Source: Terriglobales bacterium (GTDB lineage Bacteria; Acidobacteriota; Terriglobia; Bryobacterales; Bryobacteraceae). From it: a stretch of DNA of 47,293 nt. Below, one piece after another: positions 40,810 through 47,293 of this stretch (the first letter of the stretch is position 1; each line of letters opens with the position of its first letter). A program made the translations under genes and the position numbers. The notes below the pieces were generated by a model. It made no database searches, was not told where the DNA came from, and saw only the letters and a program-made list of their open reading frames with translations. Location: the NCBI GenBank assembly GCA_021372245.1, contig JAJFUV010000107.1, positions 1 to 47,293 of the forward strand, given 5' to 3'.

Positions 40810-41413
40810 GGATATCCTCCCCGGCCGTCGCCTGCAAACGGCGACGGCGGTCTCTTTGCTCTTGGTAAGAACAATTCGTGTGCAGGAGCTGCCGCACCAA
40901 ACACTTCTCTCGAAAGTGAATTCCGCACTGCAGGCAAAGATCTTCAGCCTTGTCTGTCTGACGGACCACTGCTGCTGAGATCTGATCCATTAATGTAGCC
41001 ACGCGCTTGAGGTCTTCAGGAGGAAACTGGGTGAACAGATCCATCAGCCGATTGCTCCTGGCGAAGTCGTAGGCCGCTAGCATACGCCGGCCCTCTTCGG
41101 TCAAGGACACCCGAATCGACCTGCGATCGCTTTCGCCGCCCGTACGGCTCAGCAGCTTGCGCCGCACCATCTTGTCCACGGCCTTGCTGGCCGCCGGCGT
41201 GCTGATCCCCAGGAAAGCCGCCAATTCGCTGAGAGTTCCTACGTCCGTAAAGGCTACCAGCTCCAAAACCTTCATCAAAGAGGGGGTTAGCTGCTGGCCG
41301 GCCACCTGGGCGAGGAGTTTCTCTTCCAGGACTTCATCGACCGCCTTCACGAAGATGCGTGTGCTACCTAGGAATTCCTTTATGAAGCTCGGAGCGCCAG
41401 TATGAAGTTCCAT
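40757..41413 (-). CDS. MarR-family regulator with Cys-rich C-terminal tail
   Basis: A 218-residue DNA-binding protein. The winged-helix core (about 40-110) reads QLTPSLMKVLELVAFTDVGT, LSELAAFLGISTPAASKAVD and RKLLSRTGGESDRRSIRVSL. After it lies C160, C163, C171 and C181 (spacing C-x2-C-x7-C-x9-C), which could bind an FeS cluster or Zn or form redox disulfides. The next 20-30 residues are very basic. It is first in the ETF-Hdr-Mvh gene string, so it probably regulates it. The start ATG lies 29 nt after the predicted RNA start. Confidence 0.85.
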   Translation of the reverse strand: MELHTGAPSFIKEFLGSTRIFVKAVDEVLEEKLLAQVAGQQLTPSLMKVLELVAFTDVGTLSELAAFLGISTPAASKAVDKMVRRKLLSRTGGESDRRSIRVSLTEEGRRMLAAYDFARSNRLMDLFTQFPPEDLKRVATLMDQISAAVVRQTDKAEDLCLQCGIHFREKCLVRQLLHTNCSYQEQRDRRRRLQATAGEDIHERSNGMDRGSVVPKQP

Positions 41414-41418
41414 ACAAC

Positions 41419-41477
41419 CGTTAACGTGGTTAATGATAAACGAAGTTAATTATACGCCCGGCGCGCTATGGACGCAA
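41419..41477 (-). promoter_or_regulatory. Promoter and palindrome upstream of marR
   Basis: On the minus strand, TTGCGT (41477-41472), 17 bp, and TATAAT (41454-41449) make a good sigma70-like promoter. Between it and the ATG are CGTTAACG (41419-41426, perfect 8-bp palindrome) and two further TTAA-containing sites (41430-41433, 41446-41449), typical of AT-rich MarR operators. It probably drives the 14.6-kb operon. Confidence 0.65.
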
Positions 41478-41537
41478 GCCCCTAAATGACACTAGATCGC
41501 CTGCAGCGGCCCCTTCCGGCGTGCGACGATAAATAAT

Positions 41538-43385
41538 GTGAGCACACAATCGGACCAAGAGGTTCACGAGGAACCTATCTCAAATGAAATCAAGCGGTTT
41601 GAGGAAATCCGCAACATCGCCATCATCGCCCATGTAGACCACGGCAAGACGACCCTGGTTGACGCCATGCTCCATCAGAGCGGGATCTTCAGGGAGAACG
41701 AAGAGGTCCAGGAGCGGGTCATGGATTCGAACGCGCTCGAACGCGAGCGTGGCATAACGATCCTGGCCAAGACCACCGGCGTCCGTTACAAGGGCGTCAA
41801 GATCAACATTGTCGACACGCCGGGGCACAGCGACTTCGGCGGCGAGGTCGAGCGGGCGCTCAACCTGGTGGATGGCGTGATGCTGCTGGTGGACGCCAGC
41901 GAAGGCCCGCTGCCGCAGACCCGCTACGTGCTCATGAAGGCGTTGGAGGCGAAGCTTCCGCCCATCGTAGTCATCAATAAAATCGACCGCCAGGACGCCC
42001 GCCCCCAGGAAGTGCTCAACGAGGTCTATGACCTGTTCATCGACCTGGACGCCACCGAGGACCAGTTGGATTTCCCGGTCATCTACGCCAACTCGAAGGC
42101 GGGCGTGGCCAAAGCTTCCCTCGACGATCCGTCCAAGGACTTGCGCCCGCTGTTTGAAGCAATCCTGAAGTATTGCCCGCATCCGGCCGGCGACCCGAAG
42201 GGCGTGTTGCAGCTCCAGGTGGGGAATCTCGACTACAGCGAGTACCTGGGCCGGTTGGCCATCGGCCGCGTCTTCAATGGAACGCTGCATCTGGGCGACG
42301 AGGTGGGCGTCTGCAAACTGGATGGTTCGCTCCAGACCACTCGCATCACGAGGCTCTATTCCTTTGAAGGCTTGGACCGGGTGGAAGAGACCGTAGGCCA
42401 ACCGGGGTCCGTGCTGGCCATCGCCGGTGTGGAAGGCATCACCATTGGGGAGACCATCACGAATCCCGAAACGCCCGAACCGCTCCCACCCACGCGCATC
42501 GACGAACCCACCATCGCCATGACCTTCACGGTGAACACGTCGCCGTTTGCCGGACGGGAGGGCCAGTTCGTCACTTCCAGGCACATACGCGAACGGCTCG
42601 ACAAAGAGCTGCTCACCAACGTCAGCATCCGCGTGGAGGAGGCGGGCGGGCCGGACACCTTCAAGGTGATGGGCCGCGGCGAATTGCAGCTCGCCATTCT
42701 TATCGAGATCATGCGGCGCGAGGGCTACGAGTTGATGGTGGGCAAGCCCGAAATCCTGACCCGCACCGTCAACGGAGAGTTGCAGGAACCTCTTGAACTG
42801 CTGGTGATCGACTGTCCGGAACAGTATATCGGCGTGGTGGTCGAACAACTCGGCAAGCGCAAAGGCCAGATGTCGAAGATGGTGAACCACGGTTCCGGCC
42901 GTGTCCGCATCGACTTCGATGTGCCCTCGCGCGGACTGATCGGAATCCGCAATCAACTGCTGACCGACACGCGCGGCACGGCGGTGATGAACTCGCTGTT
43001 CAGCGGCTACATCGCCTGGCAAGGCGACATTCCCACCCGTCCCACCGGCTCGCTGGTAGCCGATCGGCCCGGCAAGACCACGGCGTACGCCATCTTCAAC
43101 CTGCAGGAACGCGGCTACATCTTCGTCACGCCCGGCATGGACGTCTACGAAGGCATGATCATCGGCGAGAACTCGCGCGACCGGGACATCGACGTCAACA
43201 TCGTGAAGGAGAAGAAGCTGACCAACATGCGCGCTTCCACCTCCGACGAAGCCATCCGCCTCATGCCGCCGCGCATCCTGAACCTGGAACAGGCCATCGA
43301 GTTCATCCGCGACGACGAGTACGTCGAGGTCTGCCCGCAATCCATCCGGTTGCGCAAGAAAATCCTGAAGGAGAACGAGCGCTGA
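41538..43385 (+). CDS. typA: Translational GTPase TypA/BipA
   Basis: A 615-residue ribosome-associated GTPase needed in stress and low-temperature growth in other bacteria. G motifs include [20 protein letters not shown] (P-loop), [18 protein letters not shown] and [15 protein letters not shown]. The EF-G-like III/V domains and the BipA C-terminal part ([18 protein letters not shown] stretch, [40 protein letters not shown]) follow. The start is a GTG with no Shine-Dalgarno; an ATG 2 nt earlier is out of frame and stops at once. ATAAATAA just before may be a -10, implying a short leader. Divergent from marR. Confidence 0.96.
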   Translation: MSTQSDQEVHEEPISNEIKRFEEIRNIAIIAHVDHGKTTLVDAMLHQSGIFRENEEVQERVMDSNALERERGITILAKTTGVRYKGVKINIVDTPGHSDFGGEVERALNLVDGVMLLVDASEGPLPQTRYVLMKALEAKLPPIVVINKIDRQDARPQEVLNEVYDLFIDLDATEDQLDFPVIYANSKAGVAKASLDDPSKDLRPLFEAILKYCPHPAGDPKGVLQLQVGNLDYSEYLGRLAIGRVFNGTLHLGDEVGVCKLDGSLQTTRITRLYSFEGLDRVEETVGQPGSVLAIAGVEGITIGETITNPETPEPLPPTRIDEPTIAMTFTVNTSPFAGREGQFVTSRHIRERLDKELLTNVSIRVEEAGGPDTFKVMGRGELQLAILIEIMRREGYELMVGKPEILTRTVNGELQEPLELLVIDCPEQYIGVVVEQLGKRKGQMSKMVNHGSGRVRIDFDVPSRGLIGIRNQLLTDTRGTAVMNSLFSGYIAWQGDIPTRPTGSLVADRPGKTTAYAIFNLQERGYIFVTPGMDVYEGMIIGENSRDRDIDVNIVKEKKLTNMRASTSDEAIRLMPPRILNLEQAIEFIRDDEYVEVCPQSIRLRKKILKENER

Positions 43386-43391
43386 GCGGAT

Positions 43392-44480
43392 TCAGCGCAG
43401 CTCACGGTAGAAGCGGGCCAGCGTGGCGATGTTGCGGTCGTTGACCGTGAAGCGGTCCTTCCCGGCGAAGGCCGCCTCGCTCTTGGCGAGATACTCTTCG
43501 ACGGGCAGGGGCAGGGAAGTGTCCCGAGGCTCGGCGAAGCCGTAGAAATCGAGCCCTCGATTGGCCGGATTGGCCAGGAACGCCTTCGCGTCGTGGCCGG
43601 GCCAGCCCACCAGATTCTGAATCAGGCGTGTGCGCGAGCCGACCATCTTGCGCACCCCTTCGAGCAGCGCTCGGTTGGGCGCCTCGTTCATGACCCAATC
43701 GCATTCGTTCAACATCTTCGAGCCCTGGACCGTCGGATCGTTCAGCCGGCTGCAGCTCAGCCAGATCCTGCAGGCCGGATTGGCGCGGTCTCGCGCTTCG
43801 TGTATGCGCTCCCAGGCCCGCTCGATGGCGCGGCGCTCGTAAGCTAGCTTGTCGGCGGGCTGCGGCTCGCCTTCAGTGGGAAATGGCACGCGGGTGAGCT
43901 GGGTGAACAGTTGCTTCTCGGCTTCGATCCAGCCTTTGACGCGCAACTTGTCGTGGGGATTCCACACCCAGTCGATCATGTAGCCGTCCAGGTGCGTGCG
44001 GCGGATGGCGTCGGTCATCGAACGCGCGAGGTAATCGAGATAGGCGTCCGTAAAGGGGATGTGATAAACGTTGCCCGGTACGCCGTAGCTGAGTTCGGGA
44101 TGGTCTCCGCCCCATTTGCTGTTGGCGCCTACGCAGAAGTAACCCATCACCAGCGTGCCGCGTTTGTGGCCGAGCCGGACCACGTCAGTAAGGAAGTCGT
44201 GCTTGAGGCCGGGCTGCGGCGGCACGAAGCCGCCCTTGTACCAGGCGTAGCCATTACAGGAAACGCAGAAGGTCTGGATGGTATTGGCGCCCAGCGCTTC
44301 GTACCAGCGCACGTGCTCTTCGGGGGAAGCCGCGTTCCAGTGACCCGGCGGAGCGAAGACGCCTTTGTACCAGTTAAAGTCGATGCAGAAGGCCCGGATC
44401 TGGCGGGGAGTTGCCAGAGGACGGGCACCTGCCAGGGCCGCTCCGAAGGTCGAGGCCAGCACTTGTCGTCGTGTGGTCAT
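43392..44480 (-). CDS. Tat-exported TIM-barrel-like glycosidase candidate
   Basis: A 362-residue protein. Of two close ATGs, 44480 is chosen because GGGAGG (44494-44489) then lies 8 nt upstream; from 44486 it would lie 2 nt upstream. The product begins MTTRRQVLASTFGAALAG, a twin-arginine signal. The body has the repeated beta-alpha pattern of a glycosidase barrel: IDFNWYKGVFAPPGHW, YEALGANTIQTFCVS, FLTDVVRLGHKRGTLVMGYF, HLDGYMIDWVWNP, and NECDWVMNEAPNR. Similar Tat proteins in Acidobacteria and Planctomycetes lie near polysaccharide-use genes. No precise GH family can be assigned. Confidence 0.6.
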   Translation of the reverse strand: MTTRRQVLASTFGAALAGARPLATPRQIRAFCIDFNWYKGVFAPPGHWNAASPEEHVRWYEALGANTIQTFCVSCNGYAWYKGGFVPPQPGLKHDFLTDVVRLGHKRGTLVMGYFCVGANSKWGGDHPELSYGVPGNVYHIPFTDAYLDYLARSMTDAIRRTHLDGYMIDWVWNPHDKLRVKGWIEAEKQLFTQLTRVPFPTEGEPQPADKLAYERRAIERAWERIHEARDRANPACRIWLSCSRLNDPTVQGSKMLNECDWVMNEAPNRALLEGVRKMVGSRTRLIQNLVGWPGHDAKAFLANPANRGLDFYGFAEPRDTSLPLPVEEYLAKSEAAFAGKDRFTVNDRNIATLARFYRELR

Positions 44481-44560
44481 CGTCATCGCCTCCCAATGTC
44501 GATCTTACAGGTTCTGTTTCCTTGCGGCCGGGTACGCCTGGGTGCCAGAATCAAGCCGGA

Positions 44561-45337
44561 ATGACATTTCAGAATCGAACTGCACTTGTGACGGGCGCTT
44601 CGCGGGGTATCGGCAAAGCCATCGCGCTGCGCCTGGCCGGCGAAGGCGTGGCGGTGGGTGTGAACTACCGCGAACGCGCGGCTGAAGCGCAAGCCGTGGT
44701 GGAGGAAATCGCTTCGCGCGGCGGGCGAGCGGTGGCCGTGGGCGCGGACGTGAGCGACGAAGCGGCTGTCGCGGCCACGGTTGCGAAAGTCGAAGCTGAA
44801 CTCGGCCCCATCGACATCCTGGTAAATAACGCCGGCATATTCCGGCGCATGGAACTCGGCGAAACCGACTGGGAAGTGATGGACCAGATGCAGCGTACCA
44901 ACGTGCGCGGCGTGGTGGTTCCGATCCGCGCCGTCGTTGAAGGGATGAGGCGGCGAGGCTACGGGCGCATCGTCAATCTCTCGTCGATCGCCGCGCACGG
45001 CACCTCCATGGCGGGCACCACGTTTTACGCCGCCAGCAAGGCCGAAGTGGTTGTCCTTACGCGCCGGTTCGCGCTCGAGTTGGGACCGTTCGGTATCACG
45101 GTGAACGCCATTGCGCCGGGTTTCATCGCGACCGACATAGTGTGGGTGGATCGCACCCGGGAAGAAGTAGAGCGGCTGTTTTCAACGATTGCCGAGAAAG
45201 CCATGATGCGACGCGTCGGGAAGCCGGAGGACATCGCCGCCGCGGCAGCGTTCCTGGCAAGCGACGACGCGGGCTTTATCACCGCGCAGGTCATCACGGT
45301 GGACGGCGGCCGCACCGACTACATCAACCACGGCTGA
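44561..45337 (+). CDS. Short-chain dehydrogenase/reductase
   Basis: A 258-residue NAD(P)-dependent oxidoreductase of the FabG-like type. The ATG at 44561 gives MTFQNRTALVTGASRGIGKA, with the TGxxxGIG cofactor motif. NNAG is at residues 88-91 (ILVNNAG), the catalytic Ser is in NLSSIAAHGTS, and Tyr/Lys are in FYAASKAEV. The C-terminus (VTVDGGRTDYINHG) is standard. The residue after the first beta strands (VNYRERAAEA) suggests NADP preference. The substrate is unknown. Its 3' end overlaps the convergent beta-lactamase-like gene by 14 bp. Confidence 0.88.
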   Translation: MTFQNRTALVTGASRGIGKAIALRLAGEGVAVGVNYRERAAEAQAVVEEIASRGGRAVAVGADVSDEAAVAATVAKVEAELGPIDILVNNAGIFRRMELGETDWEVMDQMQRTNVRGVVVPIRAVVEGMRRRGYGRIVNLSSIAAHGTSMAGTTFYAASKAEVVVLTRRFALELGPFGITVNAIAPGFIATDIVWVDRTREEVERLFSTIAEKAMMRRVGKPEDIAAAAAFLASDDAGFITAQVITVDGGRTDYINHG

Positions 45338-46178
45338 GCCCGGCGACCATCATCTGGGCCAGGCGCGAGATGAGCAGTTCGCCTACGTTGTCCGGCGAGT
45401 AATCCGTCTTGGCCATGTCGTCCACCGTGACGGCGATGGCGATGCGCCCGCCCTTCGAGTAGACGATGCCGGCGTCGCTCCGCAGGGCGTCCAGGCTGCC
45501 CGACTTGCTGGCCACCTCAGACTCCATTTGGCGGCCGATGCCGTGCTTGTACTGCTGGCGCTTCAGGATCTCGATCATCTGCTTGGACGCGGCCTCATTC
45601 ACTACCTGGCCGCGCCCGATCTTTTCAAGCAACGTGACCATTTCGCGCGGAGTGGAGACGCCCAGGCCGAAGCGCTTGTTCTCCTCGATGAGTCCGGCGC
45701 GGCTCCAGCCGCTGGGAGTCTTCGTGTTCGGGTTGTCACCGCGTACTTTACGCAACGAGCGTGTCTCTGTGAGTCCGATCCGGTCCATCTGCTGATTCAC
45801 ATACTCGGCGGTGAAGCGGTCGAGAAGCAGATTGGTGGCCGTGTTGTCGCTCACCACGATCATCAGGTGCACCAGGTCCAGCACCGGGAACTTCATGCCG
45901 TGGCCGAACTCGCCAAGCACGCCGCTTCCGGCGACCTTGTCGATTTCGCGGAGCTTGAGCCGCGTGTTCCACTTGGCGCGGCCCTCGGCCACGGCCGTGA
46001 AAACCGCCGCCATGATGGCCAGCTTGATGGTGCTGGCCGTGCGCACACGCCGGTCGGGGGCAACACCGCAATCGGCGCCCGTATCGATGTTGCGGGCGTA
46101 GGCCGAAACCGTGCCCGGAAAGAAGTGGGCCGCCTCTTTGATCTGATACTCGAGGGTTTGAGAGTCTTGCGCGCTCAT
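45324..46178 (-). CDS. Class A beta-lactamase-like serine hydrolase, no visible signal peptide
   Basis: A 284-residue protein. The ATG at 46178 overlaps the stop of the esterase gene (ATGA). The class A motifs are present: SxxK (S49-T-I-K52), SDN (110-112, VVSDNTATNLLLDRF), and K-S-G (225-227, in place of KTG). The omega-loop Glu cannot be placed confidently. The product opens MSAQDSQTLEYQIKEAAHFF with no export signal, whereas true beta-lactamases are secreted. A GTG 12 bp upstream does not supply one. It may be an intracellular transpeptidase-like or esterase-like enzyme, or the true start may lie elsewhere. Confidence 0.8.
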   Translation of the reverse strand: MSAQDSQTLEYQIKEAAHFFPGTVSAYARNIDTGADCGVAPDRRVRTASTIKLAIMAAVFTAVAEGRAKWNTRLKLREIDKVAGSGVLGEFGHGMKFPVLDLVHLMIVVSDNTATNLLLDRFTAEYVNQQMDRIGLTETRSLRKVRGDNPNTKTPSGWSRAGLIEENKRFGLGVSTPREMVTLLEKIGRGQVVNEAASKQMIEILKRQQYKHGIGRQMESEVASKSGSLDALRSDAGIVYSKGGRIAIAVTVDDMAKTDYSPDNVGELLISRLAQMMVAGLSRG

Positions 46179-47266
46179 TTTCCTAACCACCTTTGCATGA
46201 AGGCGACACCGCTTTCGACGCGGATCTCGTGCCCGCCGTCGTGCAGATCCATCCCGATGCGATCTTCGATACCGAGCTTGCGATAATGTTCGCGCGAGGC
46301 GTCAAGTTCCTCGATCACCTGCGGCCACCACGCGATACGGTCCGCCTTGCCGGTCTGCACCAGCAGCGGGCGCGGGCAGATCAGGCTCACAACGTCGCTG
46401 TCGGTGAATTCCGTGAGCCAGCCATGGAAGAAAGCGTGCTCTTCGGTGGTCTCCAGGAAACAGCTATACCGCTTGTCCGGAATCACCATCTTGTTGCGCC
46501 GATGATTGAACCAGGCACACACCACGGCGCACTGGATGCGAGGTTCGAGCGGCGTCCAGAACATCGTAGCCATGCCGCCCAGGCTGATGCCCCACATACC
46601 GACGCGCTTGCTGTCGATACGCGGATCCTTCAAAACTTCGTCGAGCAGGCGGGATATACGCGTCAACTCGATTCCGGGCAGTGTGGTATCGGCAAGCCGC
46701 GCCAACCGCTCCATGCGGTTGCGCTTCTCGGCGGTGGCGAGGTTGAACGGAGCAAGCACGGCGAAGCCGGCCTTGACGAGGGCGTGGCCGTAATCGTGGT
46801 ACAGATTCTCGGCGTCGCCCACGCCGAAGACGCGCTCCGGGTAGCTGCCGATGCCGTGCTGCGCGATGACCAGGGGGACCGGTCCCTTCATACATTCCGG
46901 AAACACCAGCAGTCCTTCGGCCTTCAGGCCGCTCGTGAGCGGCAGGGAGACCCATGTGGCCGAGTGCGCGATGTCGGGGCGAGGGCTTCGTTCAAGTTTG
47001 TCAGCGGCTTTCCAATCGGGCGGGGATAGGATCCGGCGGTAACGCGCCCGGTTTGGCTCCACGCTCTGGAGGAACAGGGGCACGCTCTTGTAAGAGCGGT
47101 TCCACGCCTTTTGCGCGCGTTGCGGATAATCGCGCACCAGGTAGTCGCGGAAGTACTGTTCGATCTGATCCGCGTACTGCTGATTGCGAGTGAGCACCGG
47201 TTCGGGTAGATCGGAGGCGGCTGCCAGGGCGGCCGCGAACATGAGCAAGGACAATCCGCGTGGCAT
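46175..47266 (-). CDS. Secreted alpha/beta hydrolase (acetylxylan esterase/dienelactone hydrolase-like)
   Basis: A 363-residue protein with a signal peptide (about 1-18, MPRGLSLLMFAAALAAAS). AAGGAAG lies before the ATG at 47266, and TATATAA further upstream may be a -10. The fold shows PVPLVIAQHGIGSYPERVFG, a nucleophile elbow GMWGISLGGMATMF (Ser in GISLG), an Asp in LLVQTGKADRIAWWP and a His in LHDGGHEIRVESG. It likely cleaves ester groups on plant or microbial polysaccharides. Coupled to the beta-lactamase-like gene by ATGA overlap. Confidence 0.82.
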   Translation of the reverse strand: MPRGLSLLMFAAALAAASDLPEPVLTRNQQYADQIEQYFRDYLVRDYPQRAQKAWNRSYKSVPLFLQSVEPNRARYRRILSPPDWKAADKLERSPRPDIAHSATWVSLPLTSGLKAEGLLVFPECMKGPVPLVIAQHGIGSYPERVFGVGDAENLYHDYGHALVKAGFAVLAPFNLATAEKRNRMERLARLADTTLPGIELTRISRLLDEVLKDPRIDSKRVGMWGISLGGMATMFWTPLEPRIQCAVVCAWFNHRRNKMVIPDKRYSCFLETTEEHAFFHGWLTEFTDSDVVSLICPRPLLVQTGKADRIAWWPQVIEELDASREHYRKLGIEDRIGMDLHDGGHEIRVESGVAFMQRWLGK

Positions 47267-47293
47267 GATTCTTCCTTTATATAAAACCGCGCA

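Overview
The window is a GC-rich bacterial chromosome segment. The mix of genes (DUF507, Tat-exported sugar enzymes, a broken IPTL-CTERM-like exported protein, group 3 hydrogenases, NrfHA) suggests an acidobacterium of the Solibacter/Bryobacter type. That placement is inference from gene content, since there is no rRNA or other phylogenetic marker here.

Left part (1-19,100) is mixed housekeeping and accessory DNA. It holds the end of a DegT-type aminotransferase, a Tat-exported FucI-like protein, secG, tRNA-Leu(GAG) with a strong terminator, a decayed IS4-type transposase next to a frameshifted exported-protein gene, a lipoprotein, a TM2 protein and a DUF2752 protein. Two c-di-GMP genes face each other (an HD-GYP response regulator and a GGDEF protein). 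Then come icd, a VapBC toxin-antitoxin pair, gltA, nrfHA (ammonifying nitrite reductase), DUF507, ribokinase, and a three-gene lysyl-phosphatidylglycerol-type lipid operon (MprF-like synthase, AcvB/VirJ-like hydrolase, separate flippase-like protein).

The centre (19,100-41,413) is a 22-kb redox island, almost all on the minus strand. One block is hoxE-F-U-Y-H, a group 3d-like NAD(P)-linked NiFe hydrogenase whose HoxF is fused to a complete GltD/NfnB-like FAD oxidoreductase. The other block is a nearly gapless 14.6-kb gene string: marR, an HdrD-like FeS protein, etfB, etfA, a membrane NarI-HdrD fusion (EMO-like ETF:menaquinone oxidoreductase), a second hdrA, hdrC, hdrB, hdrA, mvhD, mvhG, mvhA and a hydrogenase maturation protease. 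A good promoter and a small palindrome lie directly upstream of marR. The gene order joins electron-bifurcating Hdr-Mvh to ETF and the quinone pool. A plausible reading is H2 uptake or evolution coupled to ferredoxin, acyl-CoA-derived ETF electrons and menaquinone, under a MarR protein with a possible Cys-based sensor tail.

Right part (41,413-47,293) holds divergent typA/bipA, a Tat-exported TIM-barrel-like glycosidase candidate, an SDR oxidoreductase, a class A beta-lactamase-like protein without a visible signal peptide, and a secreted alpha/beta hydrolase.

Non-coding structure includes two palindromes with shared GGGACAGT/ACTGTCCC ends between convergent genes, one of which encodes the tail of the maturation protease. 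Others are a palindrome over the GGDEF start codon, a VapBC operator candidate, and a large hairpin abutting the nrfH start. No CRISPR array, rRNA or phage gene was seen.
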